Positions 24,839 through 34,416 are shown, numbered from the stretch's first letter. The stretch: DNA of 64,000 nt from Vibrio celticus (GCF_024347335.1 NZ_AP025463.1:3286001-3350000), one strand, 5' to 3'. Numbers and translations are program-made. Notes: generated from the letters alone by a model not told the origin.

Positions 24839-26146
24839 TTATACTGTAGCAGTCTCTTTGGTAACGATAAAGTCACCTAAGAGCGCCCCTTCTCTTTTTT
24901 CAAGTTTAGACCAATCTATTTGTTGCATTCGGATATCTATCAACAAGTTACCATTTTCATCATACTCTTCCTGTTGAATACATTTCATCTCGAAGAATAA
25001 GCTGCGAATACGGCCCTGATGTTGATGTGGAATACACAACCGGAATTGAACCATCTGGCTAGCTAAACGCTCAGTTAAAGCTTCAAACAGCAGTTCAATA
25101 CCTTCTCCTTCCATTGCAGAAACCCAAACAGCGCGAGGTGCGCCCTCTTCGTCTCTTTCAATTCGAGGTTTTTGGTCTTCCATGCAGTCAATTTTGTTCA
25201 TGACTACAAGGGTTGGCACTTCATGAGCATCGATTTCTTCTAATACTTCATGAACAGCCTGAATGTTCTCACGAAAACGGTCATCACTGGCATCAACAAC
25301 ATGTAACAAAATGTCAGCTTCCTGCGTCTCTTGTAATGTTGCCTTGAACGCAGCGACCAAGTCGTGTGGTAGATGACGGATAAAACCTACGGTATCTGCG
25401 AGAATTGCAGGCCCGACATCTGCCAAATCAATCTTACGTAGTGTTGGGTCTAGAGTTGCAAACAGTTGGTCTGCCGCATAAACACCCGCACTTGTGATGC
25501 GATTGAAAAGTGTTGATTTCCCTGCGTTGGTATAACCAACCAAAGAAATTGTTGGGATTTCAGCTCGATTACGAGCACGTCGTCCTTGTTCACGCTGTTT
25601 AGCAACTTTCGCTAAACGACGTAGTATTGCCTTTATACGGTCACGCAACAAACGTCGATCGGTTTCCAGTTGAGTTTCACCTGGACCACGAAGACCAATA
25701 CCACCTTTCTGCCTTTCAAGGTGAGTCCAACCACGAATCAATCGAGTAGAGATATGACGAAGCTGAGCGAGCTCAACTTGTAGCTTACCTTCATGAGTTC
25801 GCGCACGTTGTGCAAAGATATCTAAGATCAAACCCGTGCGATCAATCACACGACATTTACACAATTGCTCGAGATTTCGCTCTTGGGCAGGAGAGAGGGA
25901 GTGGTTAAAAATCACAATTTCAGCACCGGTTAGCTGAACAGCTTGTGCGATTTCTAGGGCTTTACCTTCTCCAACGTAGTATTTAGGGAGTGGGGATTGT
26001 CGGCTACCAGTAATCACTTGTAGCGTTTCTACCCCCGCTGAGGAGACCAGCATTTCACATTCGCTTAGATCTTCCCATTCTCCCTCTTGCGTGAAGTTGA
26101 TATGAACAAGTACGGCTCGCTCGCCGGATTCATAACGGTCAAACAA
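24839..26146 (-). CDS. hflX: Ribosome-associated GTPase HflX
   Basis: GTPase that splits stalled ribosomes. 435 residues. The N-terminal HflX domain (YYVGEGKALEIAQAVQLTGAEIVIFNHSLSPAQERNLEQLC) is followed by a Gly-rich linker (GGIGLRGPGETQLETDRR) and a GTPase domain: GYTNAGKST (G1), DTVGFIRHLPHDLV (G3), VVMNKIDCM (G4), VSAMEGEGI (G5). Lies between hfq and hflK as in E. coli. Confidence 0.97.
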   Translation of the reverse strand: MFDRYESGERAVLVHINFTQEGEWEDLSECEMLVSSAGVETLQVITGSRQSPLPKYYVGEGKALEIAQAVQLTGAEIVIFNHSLSPAQERNLEQLCKCRVIDRTGLILDIFAQRARTHEGKLQVELAQLRHISTRLIRGWTHLERQKGGIGLRGPGETQLETDRRLLRDRIKAILRRLAKVAKQREQGRRARNRAEIPTISLVGYTNAGKSTLFNRITSAGVYAADQLFATLDPTLRKIDLADVGPAILADTVGFIRHLPHDLVAAFKATLQETQEADILLHVVDASDDRFRENIQAVHEVLEEIDAHEVPTLVVMNKIDCMEDQKPRIERDEEGAPRAVWVSAMEGEGIELLFEALTERLASQMVQFRLCIPHQHQGRIRSLFFEMKCIQQEEYDENGNLLIDIRMQQIDWSKLEKREGALLGDFIVTKETATV

Positions 26147-26190
26147 GCAACCAACTCCTTATTACAGCGCAAGCTGTATCAATTGAACGA

Positions 26191-26454
26191 TTAATCTTCA
26201 GTCTTCTCTGGACGATCAGATGGCGTGCGTTGCTCGCCGCTGTGGTGACTCACTGCGCGAGCAGGTACCACAGTAGAAATCGCATGCTTGTAGACCATTT
26301 GGTTTACTGTGTTCTTCAATAAGATCACGAATTGATCGAAAGACTCGATCTGACCTTGCAGCTTAATGCCGTTAACAAGATAGATAGAGACTGGAATGCG
26401 CTCACGACGGAGTGCATTTAGGAATGGGTCTTGTAGCGATTGCCCCTTAGCCAT
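26191..26454 (-). CDS. hfq: RNA chaperone Hfq
   Basis: Hexameric Sm-like protein that pairs small RNAs with mRNAs. 87 residues. Sm1 (GQSLQDPFLNALRRERIPVS, VNGIKLQGQIESFDQFVILL) and Sm2 (NQMVYKHAISTVVPAR) motifs are complete; the C-terminal tail is short (SHHSGEQRTPSDRPEKTED), about 17 residues. 44 bases before hflX, in the usual miaA-hfq-hflX order. Confidence 0.98.
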   Translation of the reverse strand: MAKGQSLQDPFLNALRRERIPVSIYLVNGIKLQGQIESFDQFVILLKNTVNQMVYKHAISTVVPARAVSHHSGEQRTPSDRPEKTED

Positions 26455-26647
26455 TTTATTTTCCTTATTTGTATTTTGTTGTAATTATTTAGCTAGTGGT
26501 GCACAAAAAGGTGCGGCCTTTGCATCTGAGCTAAATGAATAAAAAAACTCCGTTGTTATTGAAAGGCTGTGATTTTTTAAAAGCCTCAATAACGGATCCT
26601 TTCCAGAGTATATTCACGCAAAAGCGATCACATTATACACAGCAATA

Positions 26648-27580
26648 CTAATCAGATGCTATTGCATCTGAAAGAGTTTCTAACGCTTGATCAATGTTTT
26701 CGCTATCTAACCAAGTTAAATCATCCCAACTGCGCAACCAGGTGATTTGTCGCTTGGCCAACTGACGGGTTGCACAGACACCACGGAAAACCGCTTCGTC
26801 TAAATCACAATTACCGTCTAAATAATCCCACATCTGCCTATAACCAACGCATCGGATCGATGGCAGTTCAGGGTGAAGATCTTCTCTGGCGTACAACGCC
26901 TTCATTTCATCTTCAAATCCCGCTTCTATCATCTTCTCGAAACGCAGCTCAATGCGGCGATGGAGTTCAGTCCTTTCCTTGGGAGCTATAGCAAATTGTT
27001 TTACACGAAATGGCAGGCTATCGCCTTTCGTTTGAGTTAGCTCTGTTAATGTTTTACCCGAAATTCGGTAAACTTCCAATGCCCTTGAAAGCCTTTGTGG
27101 ATCATTTGGGTGTATTCTTTCAGCGGATACGGGATCTATCTCTCTTAATTGATCGTGCAATGCCTGCCAACCTTGTTCGATAGATTCCGCTTCAATCTGC
27201 TTACGAATCTCTTGATCCGCTGCTGGTAATGGCGATAAACCTTCCAACAATGCTTTGTAGTACAGCATTGTGCCACCAACAAGTAGCGGGATTTTGCCTT
27301 CCGCTACAATCTTATTCATTTCATTGATCGCATCACGACGAAAATCTGCCGCAGAATACGCTTCGCTTGGGTCCAAAATATCAATCAAGCGATGAGGCGC
27401 GAGCGCAAGCTCTTCCGCATCCGGTTTAGCGGTACCAATATCCATGTCTTTGTAGATTAATGCCGAATCGACACTGATGATCTCTACAGGGTATTTCTGA
27501 CGTAAGCGGATAGCTAAATCTGTTTTCCCTGATGCCGTTGGGCCCATTAAAAACAACGCTAAAGGTAATTTTTCAGTCAT
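26648..27580 (-). CDS. miaA: tRNA dimethylallyltransferase
   Basis: Adds a dimethylallyl group to A37 of tRNAs reading UNN codons. 310 residues: P-loop GPTASGKTDLAIRL, DSALIYKDMDIGTAKP, LLVGGTMLYYKALLEGLSPLP, HPNDPQRLSRALEVYRISG, and SIRCVGYRQMWDYLDG. The ATG at 27578-27580 (MTEKLPLALFLMGPTASGK) is chosen because it matches family N-termini; the longer frame begins with TTG at 27622 and adds 14 unconserved residues. It follows mutL by about 100 bases. Confidence 0.95.
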   Translation of the reverse strand: MTEKLPLALFLMGPTASGKTDLAIRLRQKYPVEIISVDSALIYKDMDIGTAKPDAEELALAPHRLIDILDPSEAYSAADFRRDAINEMNKIVAEGKIPLLVGGTMLYYKALLEGLSPLPAADQEIRKQIEAESIEQGWQALHDQLREIDPVSAERIHPNDPQRLSRALEVYRISGKTLTELTQTKGDSLPFRVKQFAIAPKERTELHRRIELRFEKMIEAGFEDEMKALYAREDLHPELPSIRCVGYRQMWDYLDGNCDLDEAVFRGVCATRQLAKRQITWLRSWDDLTWLDSENIDQALETLSDAIASD

Positions 27581-27677
27581 GATATTTTGTATTTGCTTCT
27601 CTGTTTTAGCGCTTTTTAGCAAAGGGCTTTGTGTCGCGACGTATCCAGCTAAAAAGACAAATGTCGTCGCGAAAAAA

Positions 27678-29864
27678 TTAAACCGTAAACGCGGCTATAG
27701 TCGCTGAAAAGTCGATAGGATTAACAAACTCTGGATCATCTAATGGAAGTAGACCATGCCAAAGTTGTTCAAGTTCCCCAACTAGTTGAACCGCTTCAGA
27801 TAAAGTGTAGTCGCTTTTTACTTGTGCCGTTTGAATCCCGATCCAGTTGACCAATGATGGCAACAGATCGCTGGAAACATTAGCCGAGTGATTATCAACA
27901 ATCTGAGCGTTTAATGAAGCCGCGTAAGATAACAGATCTGGGATCAAAATTTGTAAGTTTTGCTGCCTTAAAGGAGAAGGCACGCCCATCACCATTACCG
28001 CCTCGCTGTTTCGCGCCTTAAGCTCAATCCCCAGTAACGCCAAAGTTTGACTCAGCGCCTTAGCAACTTCGACAAGTTCACTGCCCAGCTTAATCGATAA
28101 GGGCACCAATAGTGGCTGGCTTTTTAACGCGCCCCCTCGAGTATCAAGCTGACCAACAATACGCAATAACTCAGCCTTAGCCAAAGAAACCAACACACTG
28201 CCGTTCTTATTGCCCATCACCAGATATTGACGTTCCACAATCGAGACCGCTTTACCCAAGTCCGTTACAGGTGCTCTTGGTTTCAAGTTAACGGGATTCT
28301 GTTGAGAAGGCTTAGCTTCTTTGTCTATGTTATCTCTGGTTTCTACTGGTACCACGTGCTCTTTAGGAGATGATGGCTGTACAACTTGATCATCAAAATC
28401 AGGCGTTTTCAGAAGCTCTTTATAAGCTTTCACTTCTCGCTTAGATGGCGCGGGTTCACCATGATGCTGGTATTGCTCTTTCTCTTTTTTAGGTTCAGGT
28501 CGAGACTCTATCCACTCTTGGCGAGGAGAACCGGTAAAACTGCTTTCACTAGCAGACGAGCTTCGGCCAGCAGATGAACTTGAGCTGGTTGATGGAGCAT
28601 AGTGTCGCCCACCATCATTAACGCTGTGTTGAGGCTTATCAAAAGCGTGCTCTGATTCTGCTTTTCTCGGGTAGGCAGGCGTTTGCTCAATAGCGTGTCG
28701 CACCCTATCCGAAACTTGGGTTTGATCCGAACTGCTAGGCATTACGCTTTCTGGCTCAGCGAAACTCGCAACACCATCAACTGCAGAGCTCGTACTATCT
28801 TGCTGATGATGAATCACTTCTGATTGATGAAAAGCTGACTGATTGATTGGCGCAGCATCGATCTGCTTGCTCTGTGCTAAACCATCGCTCAATGCTTGGT
28901 AAATAAAATCATGCACAAGGCGCGCTTGATGAAAACGTACTTCGTGTTTTGCAGGGTGAACATTCACGTCCACCTGATGCGGGTCAAGTTCAATGAACAA
29001 CACATACGTCGCGAATTGGTCTGGACGCAGGCTGGTTTCGTAGCTTTGACGAATCGCATGATTGATCAGCTTGTCACGCATCATACGACCATTCACATAG
29101 CAGTATTGCAGGTCGCTTTGTTGTCTTGCTCCTTCTGGCGTGGTGATCCAGCCATGGAGTTTTAGACCTTGGTGCTCAAGCTCGATCTTAAGCATATGAC
29201 GAACAAAAGGATTGCCACATACCGCAGCGATGCGCTTTTCTGCTTGAACTTCTGTCTTGGCAGCGCGGTACTGACGAATCATTTTACCGTTATGGCGCAG
29301 ATTGATCGTCACATCGAAACGGCTCAATGCGATGCGTTTAAGCAGTTCATCAATATGGGTGAATTCGGTTTTCTCGGTGCGTAAGAACTTGCGGCGTGCT
29401 GGCGTATTGAAGAACAGGTCCAACACCTCAACCGAAGTACCAATAGGGTGCGCCGCAGGCTGCAGTTTGACCTGCATATCACGACCTTCACTGTGTGCTG
29501 CCCAAGCTTGATCTTGAGTGGCAGGACGTGAAGTCATGGTTAAGCGCGCAACAGAGCTAATACTCGCCAGCGCTTCACCACGGAAACCGAGGCTGACGAT
29601 CGCCTCTAGGTCATCAAGGGTATGGATCTTAGAGGTCGCATGGCGGCTCAGTGCTAAGGCAAGCTCATCTTTGACGATGCCCTTACCATTGTCACGAACG
29701 CGGATCATCTTAGCGCCACCTTTCTCGATATCAATATCGATACGAGTGGCACCCGAATCCAAACTGTTCTCAACCAACTCTTTTACAACAGAAGCGGGTC
29801 TTTCTACCACCTCACCCGCTGCGATTTGGTTAGCTAACCGAGCTGGCAGTATTTTTATCGTCAT
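27678..29864 (-). CDS. mutL: DNA mismatch repair protein MutL
   Basis: Links MutS to MutH and helicase in mismatch repair. 728 residues, longer than E. coli (615). GHKL ATPase motifs: NQIAAGEVVERPASVVKELVENSLDSGA, DNGKGI, SRHATSKI, GFRGEALASISSV. The C-terminal dimerisation domain runs from about 540. The extra length is a Ser/Gln/Pro-rich linker (about 335-530) of low complexity. The DQHA(X)2E(X)4E endonuclease motif is absent, as expected where MutH is used. Confidence 0.97.
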   Translation of the reverse strand: MTIKILPARLANQIAAGEVVERPASVVKELVENSLDSGATRIDIDIEKGGAKMIRVRDNGKGIVKDELALALSRHATSKIHTLDDLEAIVSLGFRGEALASISSVARLTMTSRPATQDQAWAAHSEGRDMQVKLQPAAHPIGTSVEVLDLFFNTPARRKFLRTEKTEFTHIDELLKRIALSRFDVTINLRHNGKMIRQYRAAKTEVQAEKRIAAVCGNPFVRHMLKIELEHQGLKLHGWITTPEGARQQSDLQYCYVNGRMMRDKLINHAIRQSYETSLRPDQFATYVLFIELDPHQVDVNVHPAKHEVRFHQARLVHDFIYQALSDGLAQSKQIDAAPINQSAFHQSEVIHHQQDSTSSAVDGVASFAEPESVMPSSSDQTQVSDRVRHAIEQTPAYPRKAESEHAFDKPQHSVNDGGRHYAPSTSSSSSAGRSSSASESSFTGSPRQEWIESRPEPKKEKEQYQHHGEPAPSKREVKAYKELLKTPDFDDQVVQPSSPKEHVVPVETRDNIDKEAKPSQQNPVNLKPRAPVTDLGKAVSIVERQYLVMGNKNGSVLVSLAKAELLRIVGQLDTRGGALKSQPLLVPLSIKLGSELVEVAKALSQTLALLGIELKARNSEAVMVMGVPSPLRQQNLQILIPDLLSYAASLNAQIVDNHSANVSSDLLPSLVNWIGIQTAQVKSDYTLSEAVQLVGELEQLWHGLLPLDDPEFVNPIDFSATIAAFTV

Positions 29865-29966
29865 ATTTATAGCTACCTTACTGCCATTGATGGAAACGCT
29901 GTTACGTTTGCACTAGTTCTTCTTTTTTAACATTGATATACCTGAAGCCGCTTAGTATTCCCATAA

Positions 29967-31682
29967 CTACTTGTGAGGAATAATCAACACTTGGCCGATA
30001 GCTAGACTGTCAGATCTTAGCTTATTCGCTTGGCGAATGCTGTTGACGCTCACGCCATATTTCGACGCAATCTTGCCAAGGTAATCGCCTCTTGCAACTT
30101 TATGTTTGCGCAGAGGGATATCTTTCACTTCAACAGTAATACGTAACTTTTGACCCACTCTCACCGTCTCTGATTTCAAACGGTTCTCACGTTTAATATC
30201 AGCCACCGACACTTTATAGCGGCTGGCGATCTTACCTAGGTACTCTCCAGACTTAACCGTGTGAGTTATGGTTTTCGTTTTAACCGCACTGCTTGATGAT
30301 GAACTTGAAGTGCTGCCTGGAATCTTAAGTACTTGGCCAATTGCTAGGCTGCTCGATTTCAGATTGTTGAGTTTCATCAAGGTCTGCGTCGACGTACCAT
30401 ACTTGCTCGCAATCACAGACAAAGACTCACCACGAGACACTTTATGTTGGCTCACGCTACCCGTTGATGACGTTGCATTAGACAAGATAATCCCTTCAGG
30501 CGGGTTAGCCTTCAAATACTTAACGACCGCTTTAGTCACAGCACGAGCCAGCTTGTCTTGGTGCGAACGTTGGAAAAGCAACTTCTCTTCGGTTGGGTTT
30601 GAAATAAAGCCCGTTTCTACCAGTACCGATGGGATCTGTGGTGAACGTAATACCGCCAAACTGGTATTGATTGGTTTACTGTTATGCAGTTTCGCAACCT
30701 TACCCATCTCAGACAGAATGGTTGTTGCAAGTTTATAGCCCTCTTTTTGAGAGTGGCTGAACTGCAGATCAAGCAAGGTTTGGTTTACGTTCTTATCATC
30801 AATATTGCCTGTAAAAGCCGCACCGCTGCCACCGAGTAATTCAGACTGTTTCTCTTTGTTCTCGATCCATCGAGAGATCTCGGTATTTGCGCGTCGAGTG
30901 TTCAACACAAACACCGAACCACCTCTTGGTTGAGGGGTCGTAAAAGCATCGGCGTGAATAGAAATAAACAGATGAGCTTCGTTTTCACGCGCAATCGCGA
31001 CACGTCGATTTAGGTTCACAAAATAGTCAGCATTACGAGTCATACGAGTTTTGATCCCCGGAGTCGCATTCAATTGAGCTGCTAACTTCTTAGAAATACT
31101 CAGAGTCGCATTCTTCTCATATTTACGAGATGGACCGATTGAGCCAGGATCTTCACCGCCGTGGCCAGGGTCAATCACGATCAAAATGTCTTTCTGACGT
31201 TTAACCTGATTAATATTCTTACTTACCGTTGGCTTACTCGGCGTCGATGTCGCTTTACTTGCCGCACCATGAGGTAAGTCGATCACCAAACGGTGTCCAT
31301 ACTGACCACCCGGAGTCGGGCTCAGTTTGAACAAATCAGCTTTAGACGACTTCTTTAACTCAAAAACCAAGCGATAAGTGTTTTTGTCTGGCGGTGAGCT
31401 CTTACGAATCTTAGATAGAACAGGGCTATCTTTCACCACGACCGGTAGCTTAGTCGCAAGACTGGTATTTTTTAAATCAACCACTAAACGACTCGGGCTA
31501 CTCAGGGTGAAATAGCTAAAGTCCGCTTCTGATTTTAAGTCGATAACCACACGAGTTTCTTCTGGAGAAGGCCAAACCCTTAAACTTTTCAGTGAGTTTG
31601 CAGAAACAAGTGAAGAAAACAGTATAGAAAAAACAGCAGCCATCATGGCCACTGTTGAAATAAGGCGTCTAGAAATCAACAT
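29967..31682 (-). CDS. amiB: N-acetylmuramoyl-L-alanine amidase AmiB with LysM repeats
   Basis: Periplasmic septum-splitting peptidoglycan amidase, 571 residues. Signal peptide (MLISRRLISTVAMMAAVFSILFSSLVSA), AMIN domain (about 28-130), Amidase_3 domain with zinc/catalytic residues (IDPGHGGEDPGSIGP, FISIHADAF, VLVETGFISNPTEEKLL) from about 168 to 385, then three LysM modules (HKVSRGESLSVIASKYG, HTVKSGEYLGKIASRYK, HKVARGDYLGKIASKYG). Its ATG overlaps the tsaE stop by seven bases. E. coli AmiB lacks LysM; vibrios usually carry it. Confidence 0.96.
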   Translation of the reverse strand: MLISRRLISTVAMMAAVFSILFSSLVSANSLKSLRVWPSPEETRVVIDLKSEADFSYFTLSSPSRLVVDLKNTSLATKLPVVVKDSPVLSKIRKSSPPDKNTYRLVFELKKSSKADLFKLSPTPGGQYGHRLVIDLPHGAASKATSTPSKPTVSKNINQVKRQKDILIVIDPGHGGEDPGSIGPSRKYEKNATLSISKKLAAQLNATPGIKTRMTRNADYFVNLNRRVAIARENEAHLFISIHADAFTTPQPRGGSVFVLNTRRANTEISRWIENKEKQSELLGGSGAAFTGNIDDKNVNQTLLDLQFSHSQKEGYKLATTILSEMGKVAKLHNSKPINTSLAVLRSPQIPSVLVETGFISNPTEEKLLFQRSHQDKLARAVTKAVVKYLKANPPEGIILSNATSSTGSVSQHKVSRGESLSVIASKYGTSTQTLMKLNNLKSSSLAIGQVLKIPGSTSSSSSSSAVKTKTITHTVKSGEYLGKIASRYKVSVADIKRENRLKSETVRVGQKLRITVEVKDIPLRKHKVARGDYLGKIASKYGVSVNSIRQANKLRSDSLAIGQVLIIPHK

Positions 31683-32140
31683 AACTCCAACTGACTAAGT
31701 AAGCGCTGTCCGTATTCACTATTAGCGGTTAAAGAAACAATACGGTGATCGTCTTGGTAACGAATATCAATATCCAAATCGGCTTCTAGTAGCATCCCAT
31801 AACCTTTCTCAGGCCATTCAACCAAACAGATAGCATCCGGAGTAAAGTAGTCACGAATTCCCATGAACTCTAACTCTTCAGGATCGGCTAGGCGATAAAG
31901 GTCAAAGTGGTACACCTGCCAATCGGCAAGTTGATAAGGTTCAACTAGAGTATACGTTGGGCTCTTTACATTTCCTTGATGGCCAAGTGCTTTTACAAAG
32001 CCACGACTGAAGGTCGTTTTACCTGCGCCAAGATCACCATGCAGATAAATAGTCGTCTGTTGTGAGCAAAGATTAGAAAGCTCCGTTCCTAATTGAATCG
32101 TTGCTTGTTCATCTTTCAAAGTAAATTGTTTCGTGCTCAT
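31676..32140 (-). CDS. tsaE: tRNA threonylcarbamoyladenosine synthesis ATPase TsaE
   Basis: P-loop ATPase working with TsaB/TsaD to make t6A37 in tRNA. 154 residues: YLHGDLGAGKTTFSRGFVKALG (Walker A), SPTYTLVEPY, HFDLYRLADPEELEFMGIRDYF, CLVEWPEKG. The start at 32138-32140 (MSTKQFTLKDEQATIQLG) follows AGAGAA at good distance; 28 further codons upstream in frame do not resemble the family. Heads the tsaE-amiB-mutL-miaA-hfq series. E. coli has nnr just upstream; none is here. Confidence 0.95.
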   Translation of the reverse strand: MSTKQFTLKDEQATIQLGTELSNLCSQQTTIYLHGDLGAGKTTFSRGFVKALGHQGNVKSPTYTLVEPYQLADWQVYHFDLYRLADPEELEFMGIRDYFTPDAICLVEWPEKGYGMLLEADLDIDIRYQDDHRIVSLTANSEYGQRLLSQLELC

Positions 32141-32380
32141 GAATACGTTCTCTAAAAATCGATCGTTGACTATATAAAAATCAAAAGAACAAGAATAGTA
32201 AACCGTGATGCTTTTGGGAGACAAGCACTCAAGTGTAAGTTCTATGAAAAATACTGCTCAAAACGCGTCTGTTCTGGTCAACACCACTAAGATCCGTTAA
32301 GATCCGCCCCCATTTTTGCCGAACCTAATTTTAATTAGCCTTATCTCTAATTGTAAAACAGAGAAAATAAGAATTAAGCC

Positions 32381-33523
32381 ATGAATCTAGACCATCTTGC
32401 TGAAAAAATTAAAATCTGGGGAAAAGAGCTAGGCTTTCAAAAAGTTGGCATCTGCGATGTTGACTTAAGTGAACACGAAGCCCCTCTTCAAGCATGGCTA
32501 GATGCTGGCAATCACGGTGAAATGGATTGGATGGCTCGACATGGGATGATGCGTGCACGTCCTGATGAACTTCACCCAGGCACAATTCGAGTGATCAGCG
32601 CTCGAATGAATTACCTACCACCAGAAGCTCAGTTTGCCTCTAACCTAAGCGATACCACTCAAGGCTACATCAGCCGTTATTCTTTAGGCCGCGACTATCA
32701 CAAATTGTTCCGTAACCAGTTGAAAAAGCTGGGACAAAGAATTGAAAAAGAGGTCGAGGGTTTAGACTCACGCCCTTTCGTCGATTCAGCGCCTATTTTA
32801 GAAAGACCGCTCGCTCAGAAAGCAGGGTTGGGTTGGACAGGTAAACACTCATTAATTCTTGATAAAGACGCTGGCTCTTGGTTCTTTCTAGGGGAGCTGT
32901 TGGTTAACATCCCTCTTCCAACGGATGAACCCAGTGTCGATGAGTGCGGCAAATGCACCGCATGTCTCACTTCTTGCCCAACGGGTGCCATTATTGCTGA
33001 TGGCGTGGTTGATGCGCGCAAATGTATTTCGTACTTAACCATTGAATATGATGGTGTGATCCCTGAAGAATATAGAGATGCCATTGGTAACCGTATCTAC
33101 GGTTGCGATGATTGTCAGTTAGTTTGCCCGTGGAATCGTCATGCCGAACTCACAGAGCAAACAGACTTTCACCGCAGAGAAGATTTCCAAGAAGCCGATC
33201 TGGTTTCACTTTCAAGTTGGGACGAAGCAACCTTCCTAAAGAAAATGGAAGGCTCAGCAATCAGACGTATCGGCCACACCCAATGGTTACGCAATATCTT
33301 TGTTGCGATGGGCAATGCACCATTCCAACAACGCATTGTTGAAACGCTCGAATCTCATCAAGGAAAAAACGATATGTTGGATGTGCATATTGAGTGGGCT
33401 TTGCAAAAACAACTACAGCAGTTACCCAACGCTAGCTGTGTGCAAAAAAGTAACAGCAAAATCTCCACCAAAAAGCACAGACTGATACGTATAGTAGAGA
33501 AAGGACTACCAAGAGACGCTTAA
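32381..33523 (+). CDS. queG: Epoxyqueuosine reductase
   Basis: Cobalamin and iron-sulfur enzyme making queuosine in the tRNA wobble position. 380 residues. N-terminal cobalamin-binding domain (GNHGEMDWMARH, YLPPE, SRYSLGRDYHKLFRNQLKKL, AGLGWTGKHSLIL), then two 4Fe-4S clusters (CGKCTACLTSCPTGAI, and YGCDDCQLVCPWNR). Divergent from tsaE, the same as in E. coli where nnr intervenes. Ends in a basic tail. Confidence 0.96.
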   Translation: MNLDHLAEKIKIWGKELGFQKVGICDVDLSEHEAPLQAWLDAGNHGEMDWMARHGMMRARPDELHPGTIRVISARMNYLPPEAQFASNLSDTTQGYISRYSLGRDYHKLFRNQLKKLGQRIEKEVEGLDSRPFVDSAPILERPLAQKAGLGWTGKHSLILDKDAGSWFFLGELLVNIPLPTDEPSVDECGKCTACLTSCPTGAIIADGVVDARKCISYLTIEYDGVIPEEYRDAIGNRIYGCDDCQLVCPWNRHAELTEQTDFHRREDFQEADLVSLSSWDEATFLKKMEGSAIRRIGHTQWLRNIFVAMGNAPFQQRIVETLESHQGKNDMLDVHIEWALQKQLQQLPNASCVQKSNSKISTKKHRLIRIVEKGLPRDA

Positions 33524-33715
33524 CGCTTTATATACAAATGTATGGCAAGCGAGCCCCCACTAACAATCCAACATTTAAGACAACTCGTTGCACATGATTT
33601 TAGAACAATGTTTGACCTTGTTCTCAATTCTAACAATGTGGAAAAAATTCAGAACTCTCGTAAACTTCCGACACCCGCGCAAAGTTAAACACAGTACCGA
33701 TAAATGATTAAGATC

Positions 33716-33792
33716 AAAAAACAACAAGTTAACGATCTTTTATCAAATTCAAGATAAGCATTCAACTTGATAAAAAACAACAAGTTACGATC
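33716..33792 (+). repeat. Pair of about 21-bp direct repeats with GATC
   Basis: Bases 33716-33737 and 33772-33792 share AAAAAACAACAAGTT followed by (A)ACGATC; one base is missing in the second copy. Start-to-start distance is 56 bases. Further GATC sites at 33712 and 33827 flank them, and GATCTTTTA occurs twice (33734, 33827). Confidence 0.85.
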
Positions 33793-33879
33793 GCTGCAAT
33801 TCATCTAATATATTGAAAACAAGAAAGATCTTTTAGGGATAGGTAAAGAATTAAGCCTGAAACAACTTTATCAACCAAG

Positions 33880-33907
33880 TTATCCACACCTAACATTTTG
33901 TGGATAA
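33880..33907. promoter_or_regulatory. Inverted pair of perfect DnaA boxes
   Basis: TTATCCACA, ten bases, then TGTGGATAA. Both halves equal the highest-affinity DnaA box of E. coli oriC (R1/R4 type). Chance of two perfect 9-mers this close is small. Confidence 0.8.
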
Positions 33908-34155
33908 GTCTGTTTATAGATGTGAAAAACCTCAAGTATCTGCTTCAGAGACCTGATGTTTACTAGCATTCCAGTTGCTAAGAAAAATTTAAGACAAAAA
34001 AATATCCACCATGATGGAGGATTATTTGCTTTTTGGGGGGATTATGCTTCGCAGCATTAAAGAAAGAGCGTGACCCTTAAGGTCGTCTTTAAACTCTGTG
34101 ATCTAAAGAAAAACACGGTGGTTTAAAGAGTCTTAATAGCTTTTTAGAAGAAAGC

Positions 34156-34231
34156 TGGAGCGATACATCGGGTTCGAACCGATGACCTCAACCTTGGCAA
34201 GGTTGCGCTCTACCAACTGAGCTAGTATCGC
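34156..34231 (-). tRNA. tRNA-Gly (GCC), array copy 16 (last)
   Basis: 76 bases with encoded CCA. Acceptor GCGATAC/GTATCGC, anticodon GCC at 34196-34198, T loop TTCGAAC. It is the last gene of the leftward array; downstream lies the DnaA-box region. Confidence 0.98.
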
Positions 34232-34287
34232 ATTAGTTAATCGCTACTCTTACCGCCTTGGGCAACAGATAGCGCTTAACTGTAATG

Positions 34288-34364
<77 letters not shown>

Positions 34365-34416
34365 TCCGGATGCATTGTTTAAGACAATGAGGCTTCCTCT
34401 CTCTTCGAAAAGAAAG

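Larger units (their letters stand above)
33524..34155. other. datA-like DnaA-box region between queG and the tRNA array
   Basis: 632 bases, non-coding, AT-rich. It contains four 9-mers that fit the DnaA box TTWTNCACA: 33637-33645 (minus, TTTTCCACA), 33880-33888 (plus, TTATCCACA), 33899-33907 (minus, TTATCCACA) and 33921-33929 (minus, TTTTTCACA). The middle two form a perfect inverted pair 10 bases apart. Between the first and second box are two near-identical direct repeats and four GATC sites. In E. coli, datA (DnaA titration and ATP hydrolysis site) occupies the same position between queG and glyV. I found no convincing IHF site. Convergent/terminal position relative to queG and the tRNA operon speaks against a promoter role. 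Confidence 0.55.

Noticed and set aside
33646..33879. IHF site in the datA-like region
   Set aside because: TATCAA and TTGATA occur, but none is followed by the rest of the WATCAANNNNTTR consensus.
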